64,000 nt of DNA from Gammaproteobacteria bacterium. GTDB taxonomy: Bacteria; Pseudomonadota; Gammaproteobacteria; GCA-002705445; GCA-002716945. Under the pieces are notes generated by a model, which had not been told where the DNA came from, ran no database searches, and worked only from the letters and a program-made list of their open reading frames with translations. The stretch spans positions 62,001 to 126,000 of the forward strand of contig JABIVC010000016.1 in assembly GCA_018667355.1 (NCBI GenBank), given 5' to 3'. Made by a program: the position numbers and the translations under genes. Below are positions 26,470 through 36,867 of the stretch, one piece after another. Positions within the stretch are counted from its first letter, which is position 1. Every line of letters begins with the position of its first letter.

Positions 26470-27263
26470 AAAAATTTACTGTTATAGGGAACCCAGTTGG
26501 ACATAGTCTTTCTCCAATAATACATAAAGAATTTGCTAAACAGCAAGGAATCAGCATTCAGTACAAAATGATTGAACCAGAGTCAGAAGGTCATTTTGAA
26601 ACACATACGCAAAGTTTTTTTTCTAAAAAAGGTTATGGTGCTAATATTACTATACCATTCAAAGAATTAGCGTTTGATTTTGCAAATGATCATGATTTAT
26701 CTGCTATTGAGTGCCAATGTGCAAATACTTTGATATCTAAAGATGGAAAAATTAAGGCTTATAATACAGATGGGGAAGGATTTATAAAGGACCTCCAAAA
26801 TAAAAATATATCTATTATAGACAGAGAAATATTAGTCTTAGGAGCGGGAGGTTCTGCAAGTAGTATTATTAATTCTCTCAGCAAAGTCAGCATAAAAAAA
26901 ATTGATATCCTAAGTAGAACTCAACAAAAAGTAGATAAATTGATAGACAAATATAAAACTTATTCAAATATCGATAGTTATGAAAAAAATAAACAATATG
27001 ATTTGATCATTAATACTACGCCTGTTAGTTTAATGAATGATGAGATAAAATTTCCTGAAGATATCTTTAAGTCTTCTAGTATTGCTTATGATTTATTTTA
27101 TTCTAAGTCCACAACGCATTTTCAAACCTGGTCTAAAAATAACAATGCTTTGGAGGCATATAATGGCCTAGGGATGCTTATAGAGCAAGCAGCATTATCT
27201 TATAAGATATGGAATGACTTTGAACCCAATACTAAAGGAGTCGAAAAAATATTAGGTTTTTGA
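26457..27263 (+). CDS. aroE: Shikimate dehydrogenase
   Basis: AroE reduces 3-dehydroshikimate with NADPH. The frame is open further upstream, but the start is the ATG at 26457 (MDEVKKFTVIGNPVGHSLSP), giving 268 residues, the family length. The substrate site is seen in NPVGHSLSP, the catalytic Lys in NITIPFKE, and YNTDGEGF. The nucleotide-binding loop is LGAGGSASS. It overlaps hemB by 13 bases and abuts the carbonic-anhydrase-like gene tail to tail. Confidence 0.96.
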   Translation: MDEVKKFTVIGNPVGHSLSPIIHKEFAKQQGISIQYKMIEPESEGHFETHTQSFFSKKGYGANITIPFKELAFDFANDHDLSAIECQCANTLISKDGKIKAYNTDGEGFIKDLQNKNISIIDREILVLGAGGSASSIINSLSKVSIKKIDILSRTQQKVDKLIDKYKTYSNIDSYEKNKQYDLIINTTPVSLMNDEIKFPEDIFKSSSIAYDLFYSKSTTHFQTWSKNNNALEAYNGLGMLIEQAALSYKIWNDFEPNTKGVEKILGF

Positions 27264-27785
27264 TTATAAATAACTATTCTTTAAATCAACATATCCTGCT
27301 GCTGAATATTTTAAAAATTCCAACTCTTTGTCTGATAGTTTTCTTAACTTTTTTGCGGGACTGCCTACATAAAGGTATCCGCTCTCCATAATCTTCCCAG
27401 GTCCTACTAAAGCTCCAGCAGCAATCATACATTCAGATTTTATAATCGCTCCGTCTAGAATAATACTTCCCATGCCAACGAGTACAGTATTTTCTATTGT
27501 ACATGCATGAATAATTGCTGAATGTCCTATCGTCACATCATTACCAATAGCTAATGGATATCCATCTTTACAGAATTTTCCAGCATGTGTGACATGTAAA
27601 ATAGAACCATCTTGCACATTAGTTCTTTCACCAATAGTAATACTATTAATGTCTCCTCTTGCTACAGCCTGTGGCCATAATGCGCTATCTTTACCTATTT
27701 TTACATTTCCTATTACTGTTGCTTGCTCATCAATATAAGCGCTGGAATGAATATTGGGTTTTTTGTTATTGAAGCTTCTAATCAT
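27264..27785 (-). CDS. Gamma-carbonic anhydrase family protein (YrdA-like)
   Basis: The 173-residue protein is a left-handed beta-helix of hexapeptide repeats (IGNVKIGKDSALW, VARGDINSITIGERTNVQDGSILH). Probable zinc histidines lie in LHVTHAG and GHSAIIHAC. YrdA-like members often lack measurable carbonic anhydrase activity, so the function is uncertain. In many gammaproteobacteria it sits beside aroE, as here. It is divergent from the Fae homologue. Confidence 0.92.
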   Translation of the reverse strand: MIRSFNNKKPNIHSSAYIDEQATVIGNVKIGKDSALWPQAVARGDINSITIGERTNVQDGSILHVTHAGKFCKDGYPLAIGNDVTIGHSAIIHACTIENTVLVGMGSIILDGAIIKSECMIAAGALVGPGKIMESGYLYVGSPAKKLRKLSDKELEFLKYSAAGYVDLKNSYL

Positions 27786-27851
27786 TGTCTATTCCTTTTC
27801 ATAAACTTAACATATATTATAGTCATAAAATTACAAAGGTAGGATAAATAT

Positions 27852-28400
27852 ATGAATGAAAAATTTGGAATGAAAATCGGTGAGTCTTTAGTTGCGGGTG
27901 GTCCTGCTGGAACTGCGGCAGAGCCAGAGGTCGTAATTGGTGAACTTGACGGACCATTTGGTACTGCTTTTGCTAATTTAATGGGAAATCAATCAAAAGG
28001 GCACTCCAAGGTGCTAGCAATAATGAATACAGATATAATGGTTAAGCCTGCAACACTTATGGTCAGCAAGGTAACTGTTAAGGAAAATAGGTATACAAAT
28101 ATTTTAATGGGCACTGTCCAGGCTGCTATTGCAAATGGCGTGCTAGATTCTGTAAGGAATGGAGATATACCTAAGGAAAAAGCCAATGAACTTGGAGTAA
28201 TTGTGTCAGTTTGGCTAAACCCATCTGTTGCTACTGATGACAAACTTGATCATAAAATTCTTTTTGATATTCATAGGAAGGCAACTAGCCAGGCAATCAA
28301 TAAGGCAATGAACAATAAGCCTGACATAGACTGGTTGCTTGACAATCAAGAGTCTATAATTCATAAATATTTTCAAATGGGATTAGATGGAAAGATTTAG
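27852..28400 (+). CDS. Formaldehyde-activating enzyme (Fae) homologue lacking the catalytic histidine
   Basis: The 182-residue protein aligns along its length with Fae, the enzyme that condenses formaldehyde with tetrahydromethanopterin. Shared features are GESLVAGG near the N-terminus, FGTAFANLM, KPATLMVSKVT and the VQAAIANGVLDSV helix. In Fae the N-terminal motif is AHIDLIIG with the catalytic His; here the equivalent segment is AEPEVVIG and position 24 is Glu. The WEAADD segment of Fae is reduced to NPSVATDD. It is thus a divergent paralogue-type protein. No tetrahydromethanopterin genes are in the window. The stop overlaps the ubiA start by 14 bases, so it is coupled to quinone synthesis genes. 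Confidence 0.85.
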   Translation: MNEKFGMKIGESLVAGGPAGTAAEPEVVIGELDGPFGTAFANLMGNQSKGHSKVLAIMNTDIMVKPATLMVSKVTVKENRYTNILMGTVQAAIANGVLDSVRNGDIPKEKANELGVIVSVWLNPSVATDDKLDHKILFDIHRKATSQAINKAMNNKPDIDWLLDNQESIIHKYFQMGLDGKI

Positions 28401-29235
28401 ATTATATCTTCAATTAATGAGGGTAGATAAACCAATTGGTTTTTTCTTGTTGATGTGGCCAGTAATATGGGCGTTTATCGTGTCCACGCAAGGCAACCCT
28501 AATATTATATATTTAATAATATTTGCTGTTGGCATTGTCGCAACAAGATCAGCTGGGTGTATTATCAATGACTATTTTGATCAAGACTTTGATATTAAAG
28601 TAGAAAGGACAAAAAATAGAGTTCTTGCCTCTAAAAAAGTCTCTAATCAAGAAGCACTAATTTTATTTGGATTTCTCATTAGCATATGCTTTATATTATT
28701 ACTAATGTTGGGTTTTAAAATTATACTGCTAACAGTTTTTTCACTTGCGTTATTAATATTATATCCTCTAACCAAACGCTATTTTAAGGTACCGCAACTA
28801 ATTCTAGGGATGGCTTTTGGCTCGAGCATACCAATGGTTTTTGTACTAGAGAAAGGTTTCATAGACTCTAATTGCATACTTTTATATATTTTGACGATAA
28901 TTTGGGCCATTGTTTATGACACTTATTATGCAATGGCAGATAAAGATGATGATAAAAAGATTGGGATAAAATCATCTGCTATATTTTTTGGTAAGAATGA
29001 CATAGCTTATTCACTAAATTTACATTTTGTTGTTATAATCGGATTCATACTCCTAGGACTGATGAATTCATATACTTTTATATACTACTTATTTGTGGGA
29101 ATATCTGTTTTATGCATAATCTACCAAAATATTTTAGTTAGATCCAGGAAACCTTATCAGTGCATATCAGCTTTCGAAAATAATAATATCTTTGGATTAA
29201 TAATAACTTTTGGTCTAATATTTAACTATATTTAA
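28387..29235 (+). CDS. ubiA: 4-hydroxybenzoate polyprenyltransferase
   Basis: UbiA prenylates 4-hydroxybenzoate at the inner membrane in ubiquinone synthesis. The 282-residue, about nine-helix protein has the first Asp-rich Mg/diphosphate motif in NDYFDQDFD (near residues 60-68) and the second in [13 protein letters not shown] (near 178-190). The substrate-making enzyme UbiC is encoded separately at 43661-44191. The gene overlaps the Fae homologue by 14 bases and is 5 bases before bioB. Confidence 0.95.
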   Translation: MERFRLYLQLMRVDKPIGFFLLMWPVIWAFIVSTQGNPNIIYLIIFAVGIVATRSAGCIINDYFDQDFDIKVERTKNRVLASKKVSNQEALILFGFLISICFILLLMLGFKIILLTVFSLALLILYPLTKRYFKVPQLILGMAFGSSIPMVFVLEKGFIDSNCILLYILTIIWAIVYDTYYAMADKDDDKKIGIKSSAIFFGKNDIAYSLNLHFVVIIGFILLGLMNSYTFIYYLFVGISVLCIIYQNILVRSRKPYQCISAFENNNIFGLIITFGLIFNYI

Positions 29236-29240
29236 ATAAT

Positions 29241-30281
29241 ATGAAAGATCTTAATATTAAAAATGACTGGACAGTTCTTGAGTTGCAGAACCTGTATGAT
29301 TTGCCTTTCAATGATTTGTTATGGAAATCTCATGAACTACACAGAAAATATCATAATCCTAATGAAATCCAAATATCGACACTAATGTCTATAAAAACAG
29401 GTGGTTGCCCAGAAGACTGCAAATATTGTTCTCAAAGCATACGTTATGATACTGATATAAATCTAGAAAAGACATTACCATTGATAGATATTATCAAGCA
29501 AGCCAAGGATGCAAAAGAAAGTGGTGCAACAAGATTCTGCATGGGTGCTGCTTGGAGAAATCTAACTCAGAGCAATTTGAAAAAAGTCAAAGAAATGGTT
29601 AAAGAAGTGAAAAGCTTAGGGCTAGAAACATGCGTCACACTAGGAATGCTATCGGATACCCAAGCACAAGAACTCAAAGAGGTTGGTCTAGATTATTATA
29701 ATCACAACCTAGATACATCAGAAGAGTATTATAAAAAAGTTGTTACAACACGAACGTATCAAGATAGGCTTGACACACTTCAACATGTTAGGGATGCTGG
29801 CGTAAAGGTTTGTAGCGGAGGAATTTTAGGGTTAGGTGAAGGAAATATAGACAGGATAAAGCTTATACAAGTTTTAGCAAATCTAAACGATCACCCTGAA
29901 TCTGTCCCAATAAATAGGTTAGTAAAAGTTGAGGGGACTCCATATTTTGATAACTTTGAGGTAGATGAATTTGATTTCATAAGGGTTATAGCTCTAGCTA
30001 GAATAGCTATGCCGAAATCATATGTAAGACTATCAGCAGGTCGCGATACAATGAATGAGCAAATGCAAGCATTATGTTTTTTTGCAGGTGCCAATTCAAT
30101 TTTTTATGGTGAAGAATTACTGACAACAAAAAACTCAACGATAGCCCATGATAGAGAACTGCTCAAAAAACTAAAAATTAATACAATGAGAGATTCTACT
30201 GATGTAGATGTCGATAAGAAAACAAAGAAATTAAAAGATATACCAGTCAGTATTAATAACACCCAAAAACCATATGCATAA
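29241..30281 (+). CDS. bioB: Biotin synthase
   Basis: BioB is a radical-SAM enzyme that inserts sulfur into dethiobiotin. The 346-residue protein has the SAM cluster motif CPEDCKYC (CX3CX2C, near residues 54-61) and the second-cluster cysteines and Arg in [27 protein letters not shown] and YVRLSAGRD. It is followed after 3 bases by bioF. bioA, bioC, bioD and bioH are not in the window. Confidence 0.97.
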   Translation: MKDLNIKNDWTVLELQNLYDLPFNDLLWKSHELHRKYHNPNEIQISTLMSIKTGGCPEDCKYCSQSIRYDTDINLEKTLPLIDIIKQAKDAKESGATRFCMGAAWRNLTQSNLKKVKEMVKEVKSLGLETCVTLGMLSDTQAQELKEVGLDYYNHNLDTSEEYYKKVVTTRTYQDRLDTLQHVRDAGVKVCSGGILGLGEGNIDRIKLIQVLANLNDHPESVPINRLVKVEGTPYFDNFEVDEFDFIRVIALARIAMPKSYVRLSAGRDTMNEQMQALCFFAGANSIFYGEELLTTKNSTIAHDRELLKKLKINTMRDSTDVDVDKKTKKLKDIPVSINNTQKPYA

Positions 30282-30284
30282 TAA

Positions 30285-31439
30285 GTGTCAGATTTCAAAA
30301 AAATAATATCAAATTTAAAAAAATCAAAAAACTATAGGCGCAGGATACCTGTAGAATCGCCACAAGATACAGTCATACAGGTTTCGGGAAAAGTATTCAA
30401 TAATTTCTCTAGTAATAATTATTTAAATCTTTCGAATAATAGAAAATTAAAAGCAAAATTAAAAAATAATATAAATAATTATGGCATTGGTTCAGGCGCT
30501 TCTCCGCTAATCAGTGGCTATAGTAAAGCCCATGAAAATCTTGAAAAACGAATAACCGAGTTACTAGGTTTTGAGTCTACGCTAGTTACAAATTCTGGAT
30601 ACTTAACAAATGTTGGTCTTGTCAATGCAATATCAGAAAACGGAGTAAGTGTTTTTCAAGACAAAGGTAATCATAACTCTATTATTGAAAGCTCTAGGCT
30701 ATCTAACACTAAGCTCATAAGATATAAACATTTAGACTATAATGACCTTGAGCTAAAGATTAAAAAAGATAAATCAATAGTAAAGATTATTTTTACAGAT
30801 ACTATATTTAGTATGACTGGAGAAAAAGCAGACTTATCAAAAATATCAGCAATTGCAAAAAAAAATAAATCTTTATTATTTGTAGATGATGCACATGGTT
30901 TTGGAGTTATCAGAGGTAATGATAAAAAATTTCCTAGCTCTATAAATGACCTAAATTTAAACAAAATAAAAATAGATGCATATGTTGGAACTTTTGGTAA
31001 AGCAGTAGGTACGTTTGGTGCATTTGTAAGTAGCTCTAGAGAATTAGTTGATATACTTGTACAACGATCCAAACCATATATTTATTCTACAGCAGTACCC
31101 CCTGCAATAGTTCAAACAACACTGGATAGTATTAATATGATAATGGATGATAAAAAAATAATAGAGAATCTATATCATAATATTACATATTTTAAAAAGC
31201 TTGTACGTGAGTTTAAGATTAATATAAATTATTCTGATACACCAATTCAAACTATAACCATTGGAAACCCAAAAGATGTAATGAAGATTTATAAAAAAGC
31301 AAAAGAGTCAAATATCCTCATACAAGGCATAAGATATCCAACTGTTCCAAAAAATCATGACCTTATTAGAATTAATTTAACTAGCGGTCACACCAAAAAA
31401 CAAATACAATCATTAGTAGAATTTTTACATAAAATCTAA
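30285..31439 (+). CDS. bioF: 8-amino-7-oxononanoate synthase
   Basis: BioF condenses pimeloyl thioester with L-alanine, using PLP. The 384-residue protein starts with GTG. It shows the alpha-oxoamine synthase pattern: YGIGSGASPLISGYSKAHE, the DDAHGFGV aspartate motif, and the PLP lysine in VGTFGKAVGTFGAF. A glycine C-acetyltransferase would look similar, but bioB adjacency settles the assignment. Confidence 0.93.
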   Translation: MSDFKKIISNLKKSKNYRRRIPVESPQDTVIQVSGKVFNNFSSNNYLNLSNNRKLKAKLKNNINNYGIGSGASPLISGYSKAHENLEKRITELLGFESTLVTNSGYLTNVGLVNAISENGVSVFQDKGNHNSIIESSRLSNTKLIRYKHLDYNDLELKIKKDKSIVKIIFTDTIFSMTGEKADLSKISAIAKKNKSLLFVDDAHGFGVIRGNDKKFPSSINDLNLNKIKIDAYVGTFGKAVGTFGAFVSSSRELVDILVQRSKPYIYSTAVPPAIVQTTLDSINMIMDDKKIIENLYHNITYFKKLVREFKININYSDTPIQTITIGNPKDVMKIYKKAKESNILIQGIRYPTVPKNHDLIRINLTSGHTKKQIQSLVEFLHKI

Positions 31440-31464
31440 TAAATGATTTTTAAGATTGATTAAG

Positions 31465-32694
31465 ATGAATATATTATCTAACAAAAATGTTTTACTGGGT
31501 ATCACGGGAAGTATTGCTGCATATAAAGCAGCTGATATTGCTAGTCGATTAAAAAAAGAAGGCTGTAATGTTAAAGTTGTTATGACAAAAAGTTCTGAGC
31601 TATTCATAACTGAGACTACATTAGAGTCTCTCTCTGGCAATAAAGTAATTTTAGAGGATGAAGAATCAAATGCCCTATCAAACTTTGCACATCTAGATCT
31701 TGCTAAATGGGCTGATATTATATTGATAGCGCCATGCACTGCAAATTTTATGAACAAGCTTGCAAATGGGCATGGTGACGGTTTATTGTCTACAATATGT
31801 CTAGCATTTACTAAATCCTTATTTATTGCACCTGCAATGAATCCTGATATGTGGAATAACAAAATTACACAAGCCAGTATTGAAAAACTTGATGCTGCAG
31901 AAATAAAAATGATAGGCCCAAATTATGGGAGCCATGCATGTGGCGACATTGGCTATGGCAGAATGACTCATCCTGAAGAAATAATAGAAAAAATCAAAGA
32001 TAATAGCAAAACATCCCAGCTATCTGGATGCAAAATTCTTATAACTGCAGGTCCCACTAGAGAGCCTATAGACCCAGTAAGATTTATGAGTAACTATAGT
32101 TCTGGAAAAATGGGATATGAAATGGCTATCGCAGCTAAATCAAAAGGTGCTAGTGTTGAATTAATATCTGGGCCAGTAACCTTAAAACCAATTCCTGACA
32201 TAAAAACTACTTATGTAGAAACATCATCAGAAATGTATGATGTTGTAAAAAGTAAAGTAGATCATTATGATATTTTTATTTCTACAGCCGCTATTGCTGA
32301 TTATAAACCTGCAAATTATTCTGATATAAAGTATAAAAAAGATGAAAATAATATATTTATAGAGTTCACAAGAGGGATTGATATATTGCAAACAATATCT
32401 AAAAAGTATGAAAATCTATTCACTGTAGGTTTTGCTGCTGAAACTAATAGTTTAAGTGAAAATACAAAAGATAAATTGCAGAAAAAAAATCTTGATGTAA
32501 TAGTAGGTAATATTGCAAATCATGAATTAAAGTTAGGTTTTGAGTCTGACTATAATGAAGTAATAATATTATCAAATACAGGTTCAGAAAATATTAGTCT
32601 TGATAAAAAATCAAATATAGCTGCTAGGATTTTAGATTTTATTGCCAAGGAATATTCAAGTAAATTAGAGTTGATTAAAAAAGATGTTAAATAA
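31465..32694 (+). CDS. coaBC: Bifunctional phosphopantothenoylcysteine decarboxylase/synthetase
   Basis: CoaBC makes 4'-phosphopantetheine from 4'-phosphopantothenate and cysteine. The frame is open from a TTG at 31456, but the ATG at 31465 (MNILSNKN) is the better start. The N-terminal flavodoxin-like CoaC half has [33 protein letters not shown] and the Cys in [12 protein letters not shown]. The C-terminal CoaB half starts near residue 190 with [16 protein letters not shown] and SNYSSGKMG. It overlaps dut by 11 bases. Confidence 0.96.
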   Translation: MNILSNKNVLLGITGSIAAYKAADIASRLKKEGCNVKVVMTKSSELFITETTLESLSGNKVILEDEESNALSNFAHLDLAKWADIILIAPCTANFMNKLANGHGDGLLSTICLAFTKSLFIAPAMNPDMWNNKITQASIEKLDAAEIKMIGPNYGSHACGDIGYGRMTHPEEIIEKIKDNSKTSQLSGCKILITAGPTREPIDPVRFMSNYSSGKMGYEMAIAAKSKGASVELISGPVTLKPIPDIKTTYVETSSEMYDVVKSKVDHYDIFISTAAIADYKPANYSDIKYKKDENNIFIEFTRGIDILQTISKKYENLFTVGFAAETNSLSENTKDKLQKKNLDVIVGNIANHELKLGFESDYNEVIILSNTGSENISLDKKSNIAARILDFIAKEYSSKLELIKKDVK

Positions 32695-33133
32695 AGTTCA
32701 AATTAAAATCTTAGATGAAAAACTTAGAGACCTACCATCTTTTTCTACTGGAGGTTCTGCTGGTCTTGACCTAAGAGCATCAATTACAAGTGATCTGATT
32801 TTGAAGTCTAATAAGACAGAACTTATTGCTACTGGTGTTGCTATATTTATAGATGATAATTCTCATGCAGCTTTGATATTACCCAGATCAGGTCTAGGAC
32901 ATAAACATGGGATAGTCTTGGGAAATCTAGTAGGGTTGATTGACTCGGATTATCAAGGACAGCTATATGTCTCCTGCTGGAATCGAAGTGACGCAGAATT
33001 TATAATAAAACCTTATGATAGAATCGCACAATTATTATTTATATCAGTCGATAGGCCACAGTTTGAAATAGTACAAGGTTTTAATGAGTCAGAAAGAGGC
33101 GAAGATGGCTTTGGATCCTCCGGTAAGCAATAA
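32684..33133 (+). CDS. dut: dUTP diphosphatase
   Basis: Dut hydrolyses dUTP to dUMP, keeping uracil out of DNA and feeding thymidylate synthesis. The 149-residue trimeric-type dUTPase shows the conserved motifs: [30 protein letters not shown] with the catalytic Asp, RIAQLLF, and the C-terminal P-loop-like [10 protein letters not shown]. It lies between coaBC and the phosphohexomutase gene, as in Pseudomonas. Confidence 0.97.
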   Translation: MLNKVQIKILDEKLRDLPSFSTGGSAGLDLRASITSDLILKSNKTELIATGVAIFIDDNSHAALILPRSGLGHKHGIVLGNLVGLIDSDYQGQLYVSCWNRSDAEFIIKPYDRIAQLLFISVDRPQFEIVQGFNESERGEDGFGSSGKQ

Positions 33134-33135
33134 AA

Positions 33136-34518
33136 TTGGATATTTCAAAAGATATATTTAGAGCTTATGATATTCGTGGCCGATATCCAGAAGAAATTAA
33201 TGAAGAACTATATGTCCTTCTAGGTAAAGCATTAGGTACAAAGATATTACTAAACTCAAAAGATAAAAAAGTTAGTGTGTGTATGGATGGGAGAACGTCC
33301 GGACAATCTTTAAAGACTAGTTTAATAGAGGGAATCCTTGCTACTGGCGTAGATGTAATAGATATTGGAATGCTGCCTACTCCTATTTTAAATTTTTCAT
33401 TATATAGTCTTGGTATTAATAATGGTTTAATGATCACTGGAAGTCATAATCCAAAAGATTATAACGGTATAAAAATGATTATTAATGGAGTAACACTTTT
33501 TGATGAATATATTTTAGAACTTTATGAATTGATAATTTCAAAAGATTTCAAGTATGCCGGTAAACATGGAAATATTATAATTAATGATAATATCCTTGAT
33601 TCATATATTGATAAAATTACAAGAAGCGTTAATGTGAATTTTAAAGATGTTGTTTCAATTGATTGCGGAAATGGTGTTACGGGTGCTGTTGTTAAAAAGA
33701 TTTTCTCTACACTAAAAGTTAATACACGAATTATAAATGAGGATGTTGATGGAAATTTCCCAAACCATCCTCCAGATACTTCAAATGAGGAAAACCTGCT
33801 CCAATTAAAAAACGAAATTAAGAAAAATCGATCCCGCATTGGCTTTGCATATGATGGTGACGGAGATAGAATCGTTGTACTGAAGAACAATGGAGATGTA
33901 ATTTGGCCAGACCAACTAATGATACTATTTAGTAGAAATATCCTCAGAGACAATAAAAATGCAAAAATTGTTTACGACATCAAATGCACCAAATATCTTG
34001 AGGAAGAGATTCTTAAAAATGATGGAATTCCCGTCCTTTCTAGAACGGGTCATTCATTTATAAAAAAAGCGATGATTAATCAAAAAGCACTATTAGGCGG
34101 TGAGATGAGTGGTCATATATTTTTTGCTGATAAATGGGATGGCTTCGATGATGGTATATATGCTTCAATAAGATTATTAGAAATGCTATCTGACCATGAA
34201 ACCTATGAAGAAATACTTAACGATCTACCAATATCTGTAACTACGCCAGAAATCAATATACCATTTTCTGGAAATAATCATTTTACTTTCATGAAATTAT
34301 TTGCAAAACTAACCAAATTCGATAATGCTAGTATTATTGATATTGATGGCTTAAAGATAATATATCCTGATGGCTGGGCTCTAATAAGGTGCTCGAATAC
34401 TTCATCTAACTTAGTATTAAGATTTGAAGCAGATAATAAGAATGTTTTGAGCAGAATTCAAAGCGTAGTGAAAAAAAATATACTGATGGTTGATAAAAAC
34501 ATAAAGATACCTTTCTGA
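33136..34518 (+). CDS. algC: Phosphomannomutase/phosphoglucomutase (AlgC-like)
   Basis: This alpha-D-phosphohexomutase isomerises hexose 6- and 1-phosphates for surface polysaccharide precursors. The 460-residue protein begins with a TTG start right after dut. It has the AYDIRGRYP start, the phosphoserine loop TGSHNPKDYNG (Ser near 102), the metal loop DGDGDRI and the sugar-binding GEMSGHIFF. The dut-algC-argB order matches the Pseudomonas locus. The large N-terminal membrane domain of some AlgC proteins is absent. Confidence 0.94.
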   Translation: MDISKDIFRAYDIRGRYPEEINEELYVLLGKALGTKILLNSKDKKVSVCMDGRTSGQSLKTSLIEGILATGVDVIDIGMLPTPILNFSLYSLGINNGLMITGSHNPKDYNGIKMIINGVTLFDEYILELYELIISKDFKYAGKHGNIIINDNILDSYIDKITRSVNVNFKDVVSIDCGNGVTGAVVKKIFSTLKVNTRIINEDVDGNFPNHPPDTSNEENLLQLKNEIKKNRSRIGFAYDGDGDRIVVLKNNGDVIWPDQLMILFSRNILRDNKNAKIVYDIKCTKYLEEEILKNDGIPVLSRTGHSFIKKAMINQKALLGGEMSGHIFFADKWDGFDDGIYASIRLLEMLSDHETYEEILNDLPISVTTPEINIPFSGNNHFTFMKLFAKLTKFDNASIIDIDGLKIIYPDGWALIRCSNTSSNLVLRFEADNKNVLSRIQSVVKKNILMVDKNIKIPF

Positions 34519-34524
34519 GGGAAT

Positions 34525-35424
34525 ATGAAAAAAGAAGAAGTAATATATAGAAGTGATAAGAAAAATTCGCCTACTATAGCTAAAATATTAATTGAAGCTC
34601 TGCCATATATTCAGCAATTATCAGGCAAAGTGATTGTTATAAAGTTTGGCGGACATGCAATGACTGATGAAACTCTTAAAAATAACTTTGCAAGGGATGT
34701 CGTTTTGTTAAAACAAGTAGGCCTTCATCCTGTGATAATACATGGTGGCGGGCCACAAATAACATCATATCTAAAAAAACTTGGTATTGAGTCAGACTTT
34801 GCTGATGGAATGAGAATTACTGACCCTGAGTCTATACATATAATAGAAATGGTCTTAGGCGGTCTCATAAATAAAGAAATAGTTAGTTGCATTTCCTCGC
34901 ATGGAGGTAAAGCTGTTGGTTTGTCTGGTAAAGATGGCGGTTTGATTAGAGCTAAAAAAGTGATTGGACAAGGTAAGTTTAAAAATATTGACTTTAAAAA
35001 TACTGGGACTGTACAAAGTATTGATCCCGAAGTAGTTAGTCTACTAGATGGATCCCCTTTTATACCGGTTATTGCCCCCATTGGAATAGGTGATGATGGT
35101 ACAACATATAATATTAATGCTGATATAGTTGCAGGCAAGATAGCTTATATACTTCAAGCGCGTAAATATTTAATGCTTACGAATACAACTGGAATTCTTG
35201 ATGGTGATGATAATTTAATTAAATCTATAAATGCAGTGAAAGTTAAAGAATTAATTAAAGACAACATAATATCTGATGGAATGTTACCTAAAGTGGAGTC
35301 GGCGTTAGAAGCTGTTTCATCTGGAGTTGAACATGTTCAGATAATTGATGGAACGGTTGATCATGCTGTTTTGTTAGAACTATTCACAGATGCTGGTATA
35401 GGAACAATGATTAGAAGGCTATAA
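34525..35424 (+). CDS. argB: Acetylglutamate kinase
   Basis: ArgB phosphorylates N-acetylglutamate, the second step of arginine synthesis. The 299-residue amino-acid-kinase fold shows IKFGGHAM, IHGGGPQI, GLSGKDGGLIRA, NINADIVAGKIA and DGMLPKVESAL. The N-terminal helix before the core (about 25 residues) resembles that of arginine-inhibitable hexameric enzymes. argH lies far away at 51.8-53.2 kb. Confidence 0.97.
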   Translation: MKKEEVIYRSDKKNSPTIAKILIEALPYIQQLSGKVIVIKFGGHAMTDETLKNNFARDVVLLKQVGLHPVIIHGGGPQITSYLKKLGIESDFADGMRITDPESIHIIEMVLGGLINKEIVSCISSHGGKAVGLSGKDGGLIRAKKVIGQGKFKNIDFKNTGTVQSIDPEVVSLLDGSPFIPVIAPIGIGDDGTTYNINADIVAGKIAYILQARKYLMLTNTTGILDGDDNLIKSINAVKVKELIKDNIISDGMLPKVESALEAVSSGVEHVQIIDGTVDHAVLLELFTDAGIGTMIRRL

Positions 35425-35425
35425 T

Positions 35426-36175
35426 TTGTTAGAGCAAATTAGCTTACTATTGATATCGCTTATTTCAAATATATTTTCAGCATTTTCTGGCGGGGGTGCT
35501 GGAGTAATTCAGTTACCTGCAATACTATTATTATTTAATATTCCTTTTATAGATGCGCTAGCTATACATAAAATAGCAACTGTTGCATTGGGAATTGGGG
35601 CAACAAGTAAATTCTCAAAAATAATTAATTTTGAAAAAGAATTAGTTAGTAAATTATTATTAATAGGCCTCCCTGGTGTTTACATTGGGGCTCAAATGAT
35701 ATCAATCATAGATGACAAAATAGCTAGATTGCTCTTAGGCGGACTAATAATTACTATTAGTTTATATTCTTATAAGAAAAAGAACTATGGGGAAAATGAA
35801 TATAAATATCCTAATACTATTATTAATAATCTAATAGGGTATACATTAGTATTTTTTACAGGTTTCTTGAATGGTTCTCTATCAGCAGGAACAGGTTTAG
35901 TCTTTACTATAATATTAATATCCTGTTATGGCATGAACTATAGAAAAGCTATTGCATATACATTGATAATTGTTGGAATCTTTTATAATGCTATGGGTGC
36001 CATTACTTTAGGATTATTAGCTCAAATACAATGGCTGCTTTTACCGGCTCTTATTATTGGCTCATTAATGGGTGGGTATTTGGGAGCAAAAATTTCACTA
36101 TCAAAGAGTAATAGAACAATTAAAAATTTCTATCAGATTATAACTATAATAGTAGGTATAAGCTTGATTTTGTAA
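35426..36175 (+). CDS. TauE/SafE-family permease
   Basis: The 249-residue protein has about eight membrane helices and the two family repeats (FSGGGAGVIQLPAILL; FLNGSLSAGTGLVFTI). Members transport sulfite, sulfoacetate or other organosulfonates, or export unknown anions. No sulfur genes adjoin it. The start is a TTG, one base after argB, so it is probably co-expressed with argB. It converges on pyrE. Confidence 0.9.
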   Translation: MLEQISLLLISLISNIFSAFSGGGAGVIQLPAILLLFNIPFIDALAIHKIATVALGIGATSKFSKIINFEKELVSKLLLIGLPGVYIGAQMISIIDDKIARLLLGGLIITISLYSYKKKNYGENEYKYPNTIINNLIGYTLVFFTGFLNGSLSAGTGLVFTIILISCYGMNYRKAIAYTLIIVGIFYNAMGAITLGLLAQIQWLLLPALIIGSLMGGYLGAKISLSKSNRTIKNFYQIITIIVGISLIL

Positions 36176-36178
36176 TAA

Positions 36179-36817
36179 CTAACCTTTATATATTTTCATA
36201 TATTTAATCATTGAATTCAGTTCAACAGCCATCATCTTTTCACTTGTAAGGAACTCAATGATGTCATCAAGCGTTATTATTGAAAATACAGGAATGCTGT
36301 ATTTGGATGAAATTTCAAGAGATGCTTTCTCATTTGCGCCACGCTCCATTCTATCAAAAGCTACCAGGACTGTTGAGGGTGTAGCATTATTATTTGATAA
36401 GAGATCTATTGACTCAATTATAGATTTACCTGATGAAATAACATCATCAACAATGAGTGCTCTGCCTTTTGGTTGAGAACCAACAAATATACCGGACTCT
36501 CCATGTTTTTTGATTTCTTTTCTATTAAAACAGAATGGTTTAATAATATTATGAGCATTATATAAACTGTTACTAATAGATGTCGCTAAAGTTATACCTT
36601 TGTAGGCTGGCCCAAATATAAAATCATATTCAATATTATTATTAATTATAGACTCTGAATAAAAATTAGCTAACTTTGCAAGCAATTCGCCTGTATTACA
36701 TAAACCAGTATTGAAGAAATAAGGGCTTTCTCTACCAGAATTAAGAGAAAAATTACCAAAACGAAGTATTTGATGCTCTAATGTAAACTCTATAAATTGT
36801 TTTTTAAGTTTGTTCAT
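36179..36817 (-). CDS. pyrE: Orotate phosphoribosyltransferase
   Basis: PyrE transfers ribose-5-phosphate from PRPP to orotate to form OMP. The 212-residue protein has SGRESPYFFNTG, FGPAYKGITLA and the PRPP-binding motif ALIVDDVISSGKS. It is divergent from the Crc/ExoA-like nuclease with 50 bases between them. This pyrE-crc arrangement is characteristic of Pseudomonas-related bacteria. Confidence 0.97.
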   Translation of the reverse strand: MNKLKKQFIEFTLEHQILRFGNFSLNSGRESPYFFNTGLCNTGELLAKLANFYSESIINNNIEYDFIFGPAYKGITLATSISNSLYNAHNIIKPFCFNRKEIKKHGESGIFVGSQPKGRALIVDDVISSGKSIIESIDLLSNNNATPSTVLVAFDRMERGANEKASLEISSKYSIPVFSIITLDDIIEFLTSEKMMAVELNSMIKYMKIYKG

Positions 36818-36867
36818 TAATATTGTGAGTAGTTATCATATATTTTAACATAGTGTAAATAAAGAGT

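Noticed and set aside
33522-33953. 143-codon open frame opposite the phosphohexomutase gene
   Set aside because: It is antisense to a clear algC-type gene and Ser/Phe-rich as expected for a shadow frame.
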